64,000 nt of DNA from contig CAVYWA010000012.1 in NCBI GenBank assembly GCA_963772165.1, positions 1-64,000 of the forward strand, in the 5' to 3' direction. The position numbers and the translations under genes are program-made. The notes beneath the pieces were generated by a model. That model saw only the letters and a program-made list of their open reading frames with translations, did not search any database and was not told where the DNA came from. The DNA is from JAGVPT01 sp963772165 (GTDB lineage: Bacteria > Bacteroidota > Ignavibacteria > UBA10030 > UBA8401). Shown here one piece after another: positions 47,190-57,123 of this stretch. Position 1 is the first letter of the stretch; every line of letters starts with the position of its first letter.

Positions 47190-48172
47190 AACCCACGAGA
47201 ACTAAAATCATTTTTATCGTCCCCGCACTCATCGCGCTCATCGCCATCATCGTGTTGATCGTGCAGGCGGCGCTGCCAGAGAAACAAATCGTCACCGGTA
47301 TGGTCGAGACCACGGAGATCGATGTCGCCTCGAAAGTCCCCGGGCGCCTCGACTCTCTTTTCGTCGTTGAAGGCGAGAGCGTCCACAGCGGAGAAGTCCT
47401 CGCCGTCATTGGAAGCAAAGAGATAGATGCGAAGGTTGAACAAGCGCGCGGCGCATGCGATGCGGCCCGGTCGCGGCTCGAGATGGCGCGGAATGGAGCG
47501 CGCCCGGAAGAGCGCGAAGGAGCGGCAAAACTCCTCGCCCAGGCCGAACACCAGTTTGCTCTCGCGTCAAAGACATGGAAACGGATCCAGGATGTGTTTC
47601 GGGACAGCGTCATTTCAACGCAAGAATACGACCAGTCCGAATTTCAATACAAGGCGGCCAGGGAACAGCGCGACGCAGCCCAGGCACGCTATCACATGGT
47701 TGAGCTGGGAACACGGAACGAGGAGCTTCGGGGCGCCGAAGCGTTGGTGTATCAAGCCGAGAATGCCTACAACGAGGCTCTTGCGTACCAGCGAGAGACA
47801 CACATCGTCTCCCCCATTGACGGAGAGATTTGCAAAAAAATTGTGGATGCCGGCGAAATCGTGGCAAGCGGCTATCCCGTCCTGACAGTGCTCAACCCGA
47901 ACGATACATGGGTCGTGCTTCAACTTCGCGAAGACCAAATGGCCACCATCCGAAAGGACATGACGCTCCACGCCGTTATCCCGGCGCTCGGCAAAGAGAG
48001 CCGCCCATTCCGCATTGCGTATATCGCGCCGATGGCCGACTTCGCTACATGGCGCGCAACAAACCAAAAAGGAGATTTTGATCTCAAAACTTTTGAACTG
48101 CATCTCCGGCCGGAATCTCCGCTGTCGGGACTGCGGCCGGGCATGACTGCCCGCGTCGAACTTCCGCAGTAA
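47186..48172 (+). CDS. HlyD-family membrane-fusion protein
   Basis: 328 residues from 47186 (ATGA overlap with tolC, AAGGAAG upstream). One N-terminal membrane helix (about 7-28), then the biotinyl-lipoyl half-motif VASKVPGRLDSLFVVEGESV, a long alpha-hairpin (about 85-205), the second half (HIVSPIDGEI) and beta-barrel domains ending GLRPGMTARVEL. It bridges the inner-membrane permeases to the TolC channel in the periplasm. Confidence 0.92.
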   Translation: MKPTRTKIIFIVPALIALIAIIVLIVQAALPEKQIVTGMVETTEIDVASKVPGRLDSLFVVEGESVHSGEVLAVIGSKEIDAKVEQARGACDAARSRLEMARNGARPEEREGAAKLLAQAEHQFALASKTWKRIQDVFRDSVISTQEYDQSEFQYKAAREQRDAAQARYHMVELGTRNEELRGAEALVYQAENAYNEALAYQRETHIVSPIDGEICKKIVDAGEIVASGYPVLTVLNPNDTWVVLQLREDQMATIRKDMTLHAVIPALGKESRPFRIAYIAPMADFATWRATNQKGDFDLKTFELHLRPESPLSGLRPGMTARVELPQ

Positions 48173-48189
48173 ACACTGAAGAGAAATCG

Positions 48190-49444
48190 ATGCCAATGAA
48201 AAAAAGAGTGTCTATGGAAAAGGTGGGGCAGGGTATGAAATTATTTCTTGACCGTCCCCTCATGCGCGTCGCGCGGAGAGAATGCGGGCGGATCGCGGCA
48301 AGAAAATCGCTCTTCTTGCTCATGATCCCTCTCCCCATTGTCATCTTCTTCCTCCTCGCGCTTATGTATCGCAATGGAGTTGTGATGGGCATCCCGGTCG
48401 CAGTCTACGATGCCGACCACAGCGAACTCTCGAGGATCGTAACCCGGTCCGTCGAATCAACACGGTCGATGAACATCGTCGCTTCAGTTCAATCCCTCGA
48501 CGAGATCAAGGAGGAATTCCGGAAAGGCAATATCCAGGGAGCGGTCTGTATCCCTCGCGGCTTCGAGGAAGATGTGAAGCATGGCCGGCAGGCACGCATC
48601 ATTTTCTACAAAAATTCGTTCAACCTCATTATCGGCAACACGCTCTTGAAGGATGGAACGGCGATAGTAAAAACCATTTCGGCAGGTGTGCTCATCAAAA
48701 AGTTCAGGTCGGCGGGAATGTCTTACGGTGGAGCGCTGGCGCTTGCGAACCCCGTCCGCCTCGAATCGGTACTCGCTCTTCAACCCGAGCTACAACTATG
48801 AAGACTACTTTGTCCCGTGTCTTGTCACCGCAGTGTTTCAAATGGTCGTGATGATCGCCGCCGTCCTCCTTGTGAGCACCGAATACCACGAGGGAACATT
48901 GGCCGAACTCTTCAGCACTGCCGGCGGGAACATCTCCGTCGTGATTGCGGGAAAAGCAATCCCGCATCTTTTCATCCACTTCGCTAACGCATTGTGCCTC
49001 ATCGGAATTCTTTTTCCCCTCTTCGGCATTCCTCTTGCCGGATCTGTTGCGCTGACACTTGCTTATATGGTGGCAGGAATTCTGGCGTCGTTCTTTTTGG
49101 GATTCTTCATCTCGTGCCTCTTTCACGACCAACTCTTTGCGACAGAGCTGGGAGTTTTTTTGAACGCGCCCGCCGTCATCTTCAGCGGATATACGTTTCC
49201 CTTAGCCGGGATGCCGGCAGTGCATAGTGCTTTCGCGCGCATTCTTCCGTTCACGCATTTCTTCTCCGGCTTCATCAAACTTTATCAATTCGGAGCGCCG
49301 TTGGAGTACCTCACTCCTGAACTTTTTGTGTTGAGCATCTTTGTGGTGGTTTCGCTCGCGGGCTCGGCAGCGATCCTTATAGTACGAAGGCGCACGGCTG
49401 TGATGGCGGAAGAGAAACAGAAGGAGACCGTCGATGAAGAATAG
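48190..49444 (+). CDS. ABC-2 type permease, first of two, frameshifted
   Basis: About 417 residues after joining two frames near 48770 (frame one ends NPVRLES, frame two continues YSLFNPSYNYEDYFVP). Layout of the ABC-2 membrane family: an N-terminal helix, a large periplasmic domain (about 60-200), then five helices at the C-terminus including an FSGYTFPLAGMP segment. The two parts have no starts of their own that make sense, so one indel is the likely cause. It pairs with the next gene, with which it overlaps. Confidence 0.82.
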
Positions 49445-50612
49445 AATGCATGGCTTTGTTGAGACGGTTCGGCGTGAAGCGGGCATCATCGCTCACGATA
49501 AGGATCTCATGATCGTCCTCCTTCTCGCGCCGATGTTCTACGCATTCTTCTACGGTTCGATCTATTGGTATAAGTCGGAGCGCGATATCCCCATTGTTGT
49601 CGTGGATCAAGATCATTCAGCGGCCTCTCGTGAATTTATACGCCGCCTTGATGCGCATCCGCTCCTCCGCGTCGAGGGCGCTTTCCCTGATATGGAAGAA
49701 GCGGAAAAACAGATCTACAGCCGCGCAGCTGAGGCCATCGTGTATATTCCCTCGGGTTTTGAGTCAGGAATGAAGGAACGGCGGGGAAGCGATGTGCGTG
49801 CCTTCGTTAATAACAGTCGTTTTCTTGTCGGAAACGATATCACGAAAGCGCTGAACGAAATCGCTTTTTCGTTCGGCGGAGAAATCCGTGCGAGCTCGCT
49901 CGAGGCAGCCGGAGTAGGCAAGCCGCAGACAGCACCGATGATCAATCCCATCGAACCGGAAATGATCCCTCTGTTCAGCACGACCGAGAGTTACGGCGAT
50001 TTTCTTATTCCAGGATTGCTCGTCATCATTTTACATCAAACCCTCTTGATGGGGCTGTCTATGAGCATCGCCAAAGAACGCCATACCGGATCGCTCGGTG
50101 AACTCGCTGCTAAATCGAAAAGGAGCCTGGCGTCCGCAATGCTTGGAAAGGGAACGTTCTATCTTTTGCTATATTGCAGCTATACGTTCTTCTTTTTTGT
50201 CGTTCACTTTTCCCTGTTCCACGTAAGTCTCAAGGGAGACCTTGCCGCACTCGGCGTTCTCACGATCCTGATGTATCTTTCGGCAATTCTTATCGGAGGA
50301 TTCGTAGCTTCATTTTTCCCGAACAAGATTGTCGCGCTTCAGTTCACGATTTTTACGACATATCCGATTTTTCTTCTCTCCGGCTACAGCTGGCCATTAG
50401 GATCAATGCCGCTCCCTGTACGTTCGCTGGCCCATCTCCTTCCAACGACTCCTTACCTGCAAGCATTTGTACGCATCACCCAAATGGGTGCGGGATGGCA
50501 TCATATCCTTCCTGAACTATTTCAACTCCTTGGATTATTCGCTGTTGGATTGATCCTCGTTCTCGTGAGGATCCGCAGCATCGGCGCAAAAACTCCGGCA
50601 AGTATCAGCTAA
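49434..50612 (+). CDS. ABC-2 type permease, second of two
   Basis: 392 residues, start behind AAGGAG and overlapping the previous stop by 11 bases. Same architecture as its neighbour (N-terminal helix, periplasmic domain with IPIVVVDQDHSAASREFI, C-terminal helices with FLLSGYSWPLGSMP), so the pair probably forms a heterodimer. No ATPase gene is found in the operon, so the energy source must come from elsewhere in the genome or from an unusual mechanism. Confidence 0.9.
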   Translation: MKNRMHGFVETVRREAGIIAHDKDLMIVLLLAPMFYAFFYGSIYWYKSERDIPIVVVDQDHSAASREFIRRLDAHPLLRVEGAFPDMEEAEKQIYSRAAEAIVYIPSGFESGMKERRGSDVRAFVNNSRFLVGNDITKALNEIAFSFGGEIRASSLEAAGVGKPQTAPMINPIEPEMIPLFSTTESYGDFLIPGLLVIILHQTLLMGLSMSIAKERHTGSLGELAAKSKRSLASAMLGKGTFYLLLYCSYTFFFFVVHFSLFHVSLKGDLAALGVLTILMYLSAILIGGFVASFFPNKIVALQFTIFTTYPIFLLSGYSWPLGSMPLPVRSLAHLLPTTPYLQAFVRITQMGAGWHHILPELFQLLGLFAVGLILVLVRIRSIGAKTPASIS

Positions 50613-50872
50613 GTTCAATCTCTACGTTCAATGACGCATTCATTCTCAGCTTGTTTGCATAAGGCGTTGAGATAAGTGATTAGCTGTCGGACACGTTATC
50701 CGGGAAATCGCGGCATGTGAAAACATTTGACGCGGTAGGTCGCAAGAGTTTCCGACAGCCCCTCAACCTGTAACACTCACGGCTTTATTCATAGAATTTA
50801 AGCTTTATGAATAGTATCTTATCTCTGTCTTCTTTCAAACATTTCAATCCTTTCAACAGGAGCCTGCGGAAA

Positions 50873-52918
50873 ATGTATAAAAACATCTTAGCCAATTTCG
50901 TATTCATTGCGAGTTTTTTTTCGTCGAGTGTTTTCGGGCAATCCATGGTCACGCGGCCCCCGGCAATACCGCTTGTGACATGCGATCCGTATTTCAGCAT
51001 CTGGTCGTTTTCCAATCATCCGGGCGACGATTATCCGCGTCATTGGACCGGAAAGACGATGGGGATTTGCTCGATGGTAAAAATTGATGGGATGAACTAT
51101 CGGGTAGTAGGAAAAGATGATGACGATATTCCCGACTTTCATCTCGTCAGCACAACGATCCATCCAACGCAAACGATCTTTTTGTTTGAAGATGCCGGAG
51201 TGGAATTGAAACTTTTGTTTACGACTCCCCTGTTCCCCGACTCTCTCGATTTGATTTCTGAAGATGCATCATACGTAACGTGGCAGGTCAAATCGATCGA
51301 TCATAAACCCCATCACGTCTCCATCTACATCGATAATAGTTCCGAACTCTGCTTGAACACCCCGGACCAGAACGTGACATTGGGAAGGCTCAACCTCGAT
51401 GGCGTCGATGTGATGAGAATGGGGTCGTCCGATCAACCCGTACTGGAGAAAAAGGGGGATGATCTGCGAATCGACTGGGGATATGTTTACATGGCATCCC
51501 CAAAAGCGGAAAACCCGGCGACTGTTCTTGCTCCAGCCGATGAAGCGCGGGAAGCTTTTATCAAAACCGGCATTCTGCCAACGTCGGATGACTTCACCTT
51601 GCATCGTCAGGGTAACGACGGATGGCCGGTGCAGGCGTGCTCATTCGACCTTGGAAATGTGAACAGCGAAGTGGCAGAGAGGTTTATCCTTTTCGCCTAT
51701 GATGACATCTACGCGATCGAATATTTCTACAGAAAACTTCCCGCATACTGGAAAAGGAACGGGAAATCTATCGGCGACGTGATCGCCGCGAGAATTGGTG
51801 ACCACGACCGGTTGATGAAAGAGTGCAATTCATTCGATGACGAATTGCTCCGCGCGCTTACCGAGAAAGGCGGAGCGGAATATGCTTCCATCTGTGCTCT
51901 GGCCTATCGGCAGACGTTCGCAGCGCATAAGCTTGCCGTCGACATTGACGGCACGCCGATGCTCTTCCCAAAGGAGGATTTCAGCAACGGCTGCATCAGC
52001 ACCGTCGATGTGATTTATCCTTCGGCGCCGTTCTTCATGTATTTCAACCGCACACTGCTCAAAGCTTTGATTGAACCTGTTTTCCGTTATGCTGAAATGC
52101 CGCGGTGGACGTTCCCCTTTGCACCTCACGACCTGGGCACATACCCGAAAGCAAACGGCCAGGTGTACGGCGGCGGAGAAAAGAATGAGACAGACCAGAT
52201 GCCGGTGGAAGAATCGGGCAACATGATCATCCTCGCGTATGCCGTCTGCAAGGCCGAAGGGAGCGCGGACTTTGCAAAGAAGCACTGGAGTGTTCTCACG
52301 AAATGGGCGAATTACCTCAAACAAGAAGGGCTCGATCCGGCGAATCAGCTTTGCACCGACGACTTTACCGGCCACCTTGCCCACAACGCAAATCTTTCGG
52401 CGAAGGCGATCGAGGCGCTAGGATGCTTCTCGAAGATCTGCGAAATGGCAATGATGAATGACCGGGCCAAAGAATTCCGGGAGACTGCAAAAGAGTACGC
52501 GAGCGAATGGGAGAAGAAGGCGTTCGATCAAGATCATTACCGGTTGGCATTTGACAAGCCAGGCACCTGGAGCATGAAGTATAATCTCGTTTGGGACAAA
52601 TTGTTCGGCCTCAATCTCTTTTCAAAACAGGTCTTCGGTAACGAGCTGGCCTTCTACAAAACCAGGATTAACAAATACGGATTGCCGTTGGATAACCGGG
52701 CGGACTTTACAAAACCCGAATGGATGACCTGGACCGCAACGATGTACGAGAATAACGACGATTTCAAGAGCTTCATGCACACGATCGTCGATTACTTGAA
52801 CGAAACCCCCGATAGGGTGCCCTTTTCCGATTGGTATGAAACAAAGACCGCGCGAAAGGATGGATTCCAGGCAAGAAGCGTCGTTGGCGGAATTTTTATA
52901 AAGATGCTCGATAAATAA
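50873..52918 (+). CDS. DUF4965 glutaminase-like secreted protein
   Basis: 681 residues from 50873 (AGGAG upstream); an earlier in-frame ATG at 50807 would displace the signal peptide, which ends near VFGQS. The order fits the DUF5127-DUF4965-DUF1793 family around fungal glutaminase A: TRPPAIPLVTCDPYFSIWS near the N-terminus, a beta-sandwich, then an all-alpha barrel with PFAPHDLGTYP and PVEESGNMIILAYA. Family members are periplasmic or secreted, and glutaminase activity has been reported for fungal relatives; whether bacterial ones are glycosidases or amidases is unclear. Single gene, terminator at 53076. Confidence 0.82.
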   Translation: MYKNILANFVFIASFFSSSVFGQSMVTRPPAIPLVTCDPYFSIWSFSNHPGDDYPRHWTGKTMGICSMVKIDGMNYRVVGKDDDDIPDFHLVSTTIHPTQTIFLFEDAGVELKLLFTTPLFPDSLDLISEDASYVTWQVKSIDHKPHHVSIYIDNSSELCLNTPDQNVTLGRLNLDGVDVMRMGSSDQPVLEKKGDDLRIDWGYVYMASPKAENPATVLAPADEAREAFIKTGILPTSDDFTLHRQGNDGWPVQACSFDLGNVNSEVAERFILFAYDDIYAIEYFYRKLPAYWKRNGKSIGDVIAARIGDHDRLMKECNSFDDELLRALTEKGGAEYASICALAYRQTFAAHKLAVDIDGTPMLFPKEDFSNGCISTVDVIYPSAPFFMYFNRTLLKALIEPVFRYAEMPRWTFPFAPHDLGTYPKANGQVYGGGEKNETDQMPVEESGNMIILAYAVCKAEGSADFAKKHWSVLTKWANYLKQEGLDPANQLCTDDFTGHLAHNANLSAKAIEALGCFSKICEMAMMNDRAKEFRETAKEYASEWEKKAFDQDHYRLAFDKPGTWSMKYNLVWDKLFGLNLFSKQVFGNELAFYKTRINKYGLPLDNRADFTKPEWMTWTATMYENNDDFKSFMHTIVDYLNETPDRVPFSDWYETKTARKDGFQARSVVGGIFIKMLDK

Positions 52919-53075
52919 TTCTTAGCACTTGTCGTTAATAAATAATCTTCGCCGCAAGCAACGAAGTTTTTGTCGTGCCAACGCACCCCTGGCTCCGGAT
53001 TCTCCGAAGGAGTCCTTCAAATCCTCTTCCGAGAGAATGACGGCGTAAGCGTGTTCGTCTCCCCGTTACAAAGAC

Positions 53076-53105
53076 AAAACGCCTGACCATAAGGCCGGGC
53101 GTTTT
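53076..53105. terminator. bidirectional terminator between convergent genes
   Basis: AAAACGCC and GGGCGTTTT close a loop containing GACCATAAGGCC; A run on one side and T run on the other. It lies between the plus-strand stop at 52918 and the minus-strand stop at 53139. Confidence 0.7.
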
Positions 53106-53138
53106 CGTTTGGACCGTCGTGCACAGCATTCGTCATAG

Positions 53139-53876
53139 CTATCTTTTCAATGCCGCTTTCGAGAAGAGATAATCCGGGATGCTGGCGTCGAGAACAATGG
53201 AGTCAACAAGAAACTCCGTTCCCTCCCCATCTTTGAGAACATCCTTATACAAAACCGACTTTGCCAGCCACCGGTTCTGAACCTTCATCACTTCACGCAC
53301 ATCCATCGTTTTCAATAGCTTTCCGCTCTCCGCGTAGAGATTTTCTCGCAGCATGACATACCGGTCTTTATCGACCCAGACACGCCGGTGGTGGTATGCA
53401 ATATCTTCCTTCTTCGCCATGAGGTCGAGGATCCAGCAATCGCGCCCGCCAAGAGTATCTTCGGAGACTATCGTTGCCGAGTACAAATTCGGCAAGTGCG
53501 GGTCTTCCATCATGTCTTCGTATGATAGGTCGGAGCCCATGACCGATTGCCGAAGCAGGCTCCCCGAGATCATGATCGTTCGGTCGGTGGACGGAGAATA
53601 ATCCCACAGCATGTCTTTGAGCTTCAACATCTTTGTTCCCTTTTCCCTCGCCGGAGCCAGAAATTCCGTGTACGATTCGCTTGTGCCGCGCTGCCACGAT
53701 TTTGACTCCACCGTTCTCGTATCGCGGCGTCCGTGAATAATCATGCGAGAAACGACAATCTTATTCTCCGAGAACATGTTTTCATCGACTTTTTTCAGAA
53801 TCTCGTTTCCGGACGGCTGCTGTAAGGATAAAGAAAAAGCGAACGTCGCGACGAGCAGGGGAAGTGAACGAATCAT
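53139..53876 (-). CDS. LolA-like outer-membrane lipoprotein-sorting protein
   Basis: 245 residues with a signal peptide, then the half-barrel fold of the LolA/LppX-like superfamily in the form PF17131 (Bacteroidota and MMPL-associated): LKLKDMLWDYSPSTDR, a GSDLSYEDMM loop, WVDKDRYVMLRENLY. It overlaps the permease gene by four bases. Proteins of this group carry hydrophobic cargo across the periplasm for RND or FtsX-type exporters. It is the last gene of the tetR-controlled exporter operon. Confidence 0.82.
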   Translation of the reverse strand: MIRSLPLLVATFAFSLSLQQPSGNEILKKVDENMFSENKIVVSRMIIHGRRDTRTVESKSWQRGTSESYTEFLAPAREKGTKMLKLKDMLWDYSPSTDRTIMISGSLLRQSVMGSDLSYEDMMEDPHLPNLYSATIVSEDTLGGRDCWILDLMAKKEDIAYHHRRVWVDKDRYVMLRENLYAESGKLLKTMDVREVMKVQNRWLAKSVLYKDVLKDGEGTEFLVDSIVLDASIPDYLFSKAALKR

Positions 53877-55169
53877 GTTTCAAGCTCCTTAAACAATTCT
53901 GATGTTTGTCGTTTGTAAATGCCGATGCCGGAAATTGCGGTCCCGAAAAACGTAGCGAGCAAACCTGGGAGAAAACCTATCACAAAGGTGATGGGGGTTA
54001 TGCGCGCCCGGATAACGTTGGGAAGCATCATCGAACTATCTTTCAGCACCGATCCGATGTCTAATCCATGCACCTGGCCGTAATAGGCAATAGCCAGTCC
54101 AACCGCTGTGCCGAGGACGGAACCGATGAAACCGATCATCAGCGACTCGGCGAGCAATGAGAGGTAAATGTGTCTTTTGTCCTCTCCCACTGCCAGACGA
54201 ACGCCGATCTCCCCGTACCGCCGCAAACTCCCCGTGAGCCCTGCGTTCCAGAGAACGATGGACATCGCGAACACGAAGATTCCAATAATGATGTCAGAGA
54301 ACACTCCAACTAAATTGAGATATTCATCGAACCCGCCTGTCGTGCGAAGCGTTCCCATGACGGGCAAAAACTGATCTTCATCTTTTGCCGCAGACTCGGC
54401 TGGGATCTTTCTGCGGAGATTGAAATCTGCGGTCACTGCGTTCGCCCGCTCCTCGTGATAAATATCGTCTGCAAAGAATCCCAGAATTTCTCCAGCCCCT
54501 TTCTGAATATCCAGGGCTTGCTGAATGTCTGAGATGTCTGCAATCATCATTCCCTTATCCATTGCGACAATCCCAAACCGGACCATGCCGACCACGACAA
54601 AGTTGGTGATGCTCATACTCCCGTACATCGTTCGAGCTGATCAGGGTTGCAGTGTCGCCCGGCTGGATTCGGAGTTTGCCGGCGAGTTCTTCGCCGACCA
54701 GCATCTCCCCGGATTTTTGAGGAATGCGACCTTTGACGATCGCGTGCCGGATATTGAGAATTTTTTGTTCAGGGCTGCCGGCAGTAAGAAGATCGACCGC
54801 CAATCCGCTCACGGGAGCTTGTGCCCTGGTTTCCCCTTTCTCGTCCGGAATATCAAGGAGTCCTCCGAATCTGATGCGCGGTGTCCAGAGAAGATCCGGA
54901 TAATCATGCTTCAGTTCGGCGATCAGCGTATCGATTCCCAGCAGTCCGAGATCGTTGGGAATTTGATCCGCTTCTTTTGCGTAGGCCCGCGTCATCACGC
55001 AGACGTGTCCCGTGCTGTAGTGTGCCGTCGATTGAATCATCGATGAGACCATTCCATTCATCCAAGCGTGCAGGAATACGGTCAAGACAACGCCTGCCAG
55101 AACCGTGAGGAGGGGAAAGAGGGATCGAGAACGATCGCGCAAGAGACCTTTGAGAAGAAAGGAGATCAT
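53873..55169 (-). CDS. FtsX/MacB-type permease, frameshifted
   Basis: About 431 residues by joining two frames near 54635 (first frame to GDTATLISS, second from MYGSMSITNFVVVGMVRFG). The first helix is at about 17-38, followed by a periplasmic MacB-like domain with a GEMLVGEELA segment, then three C-terminal helices starting IIGIFVFAMSIVLWNAGL and an EIGVRLAVGEDK cytoplasmic loop. Overlaps both neighbours by four bases. It pairs with the permease gene before it to form a LolCE- or MacB-like lipid/lipoprotein exporter. Confidence 0.8.
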
Positions 55170-56338
55170 GAGAGCTTCCCCCGTAGAGCATCGGTTGGTT
55201 TAAGGTCTGCGATTCTCCTCGTCGGCAGAAAACTGACAATCGTCGTTACAAAGCAGACCAGGAGCGTGGTACCGGCGATAAGGGCGGGAGAGTACGTCGG
55301 AAAGAGTCTTTCGCCGATGGCAAAGCCGAAGCTATCAGCCTTGGCGGGGATTGCGAACCCTTTGTCCGCAATGTACGCCAGCAAAGGAGTTCCATAGAGT
55401 GCCCCGACAAGCGCGGCAAGTAAGCTGTGAAGAGCACCTTCCAGCGTGAACAATTCAATAATTCTTGTCCTCGTCATACCAAGAGCCATCAATGTTCCCA
55501 TCTCTTTTCTTCGGCGCCAAATTGAGAGGACCTGCGTATCGAAAATTGCCAGCATTGCAAGAAACAAAAGGAGAAAATACATGATGCTGGCTTGCACGCT
55601 TTTCATTCTTACCATTGCGTGCAGGTCCTGCAGAAGGAAATTGAGATTCTTGAATTCCCATCCGGGTATGTTGTCGACCGGGGCAACACCATTTTTCAGC
55701 ACGACGATCGTCGCCTGGCCGGCCATGCGCGTGAATTGCTGCAGCTGATCCAGAGGAATCCAAATTTGTTCATTGTCAATATCCTGCACCGTAGTGCTGA
55801 AGACTTCCACAATTCTGACATCCCGTGCATCGAATGTGCCGTGAACATCCCTCCATTGAACCGTCACCAGATCTCCTTTTTTCAAGCCGGCACTCTTGGC
55901 CATTCTGCTGCCGATGAGGCCGGGGATACCATCGGGACCGGCTTTTAAGAGAGACGATGGAAGAGATAAGATTGTTTGATCGGGGTCGATCCCCTTGAGA
56001 ATGATGGAGCGAAACCGTCCCTGGGGATAGATTGTCGCCGTCCGGATGAGAATCGGCGTCGCGGCCTTTTCTCCTATCATCGCCCGAAGCTGCGGTTGAA
56101 CCGGTGCGTGGGCGTCCTCCAGAGAGAGCGGATCGTACGGATCGTAGGCCTTTTGCCAATATTGACCGCCGCCGTACAAAGCATCGATGGTTGCACGTTC
56201 CGCCTGATCATTCAACCCTGCATAAAATCCTTGCAAGGAAATGATTGCTACGAACGCGAAAGAAAGAGCAACGACATTAAGCCAGGTTCGAAGACCTGCG
56301 CTAAGAATATTCCTAAGGGCAAGTTTAAGTATCAGCAT
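55166..56338 (-). CDS. FtsX/MacB-type permease
   Basis: 390 residues from the ATG at 56338 (AAGGTG upstream). The frame runs on upstream into the ATPase gene only because of a frameshift there. First helix about 20-42, periplasmic domain with GLIGSRMAKSAGLKKGDLV, three C-terminal helices, and the coupling loop RRKEMGTLMALGMTRTRI. ATG-TGA overlap with the second permease. Inner-membrane half of the exporter. Confidence 0.88.
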   Translation of the reverse strand: MLILKLALRNILSAGLRTWLNVVALSFAFVAIISLQGFYAGLNDQAERATIDALYGGGQYWQKAYDPYDPLSLEDAHAPVQPQLRAMIGEKAATPILIRTATIYPQGRFRSIILKGIDPDQTILSLPSSLLKAGPDGIPGLIGSRMAKSAGLKKGDLVTVQWRDVHGTFDARDVRIVEVFSTTVQDIDNEQIWIPLDQLQQFTRMAGQATIVVLKNGVAPVDNIPGWEFKNLNFLLQDLHAMVRMKSVQASIMYFLLLFLAMLAIFDTQVLSIWRRRKEMGTLMALGMTRTRIIELFTLEGALHSLLAALVGALYGTPLLAYIADKGFAIPAKADSFGFAIGERLFPTYSPALIAGTTLLVCFVTTIVSFLPTRRIADLKPTDALRGKLS

Positions 56339-56346
56339 AGCACACC

Positions 56347-57058
56347 TTACCTTGGAAGATTGTTTTCGACGATTTCGTCTTTGGAAATTTTCCCATCGAC
56401 AAGCGTGATTTTTCGTCTTGAGGTAGCCGATAACTTTTTCGTCGTGAGTGGCAAAGACAAATGTTGTTTTAAGCTCCTCGTTCAACTTCACCATTGTTTT
56501 CATAATATGATGAGAATTCGCCGCATCGAGATTGGCGGTTGGTTCATCCGCCAGGACAATCTCCGGCTTTTTTACTACCGCTCGTGCAATCGCGACTCGC
56601 TGGCTTTGTCCTCCCGAAAGCTGAGAGGGCTTGGAGTTTGCGCGATCGGACAGTCCAACCCATTCCAGCGCTTCCTCGACGAGCTGCTTGCGTCGCGACG
56701 ATTCTATGCCTTGCAGCAGTAATGGAAATTCAACGTTTTCGTACACCGTATAGACCGGGAGCAAATTGAACGTTTGAAAAATGAAGCCGATGTGATTATT
56801 GCGCAGGCTCGCGGCCTCTCTGTGTGAAAGAGATTCAATTTTTCGCCCCAGCACTTCCGCAGTCCCGTTCGTTGGCACGTCAAGAGATCCCATAATGTTG
56901 AGGAGGGTCGTCTTGCCGGAACCGCTGGGGCCAACGAGTCCAAGAAATTCCCCTCGCATCACCGAAAGGGTAATATGATCTAAAGCGTTCAGGGCTGTCG
57001 ATCCAAGGGAATAGATTTTATCGAGGTCTTTAATTGCTATCAGAGTTGGATTCTGCAT
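56347..57058 (-). CDS. MacB/LolD-type ABC ATPase, frameshifted near its end
   Basis: About 236 residues: Walker A GPSGSGKTT, signature LSGGQSQRVAIARA, Walker B IVLADEPTANLD, switch His (FATHD). Near 56427, in a run of five T on the plus strand, one base is missing. Restoring it gives ITLVDGKISKDEIVENN, LPR and a stop at 56347, the normal family end 8 bases before the permease start. As written the frame fuses the ATPase to the permease, which is not credible. It drives the two FtsX-type permeases. Confidence 0.88.
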
Positions 57059-57123
57059 AAGTCTTTCCGCTTCTAGTTTTTTGAGGAATCTCTCGACTGC
57101 GCAACTGCACCATTGCCATCATC

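Noticed and set aside
55166..57058. 630-residue fusion of ABC ATPase and permease
   Set aside because: Restoring one base near 56427 gives the normal ATPase C-terminus with a stop at 56347, and the permease has its own ribosome site and ATG at 56338. The fusion is a frameshift artefact.
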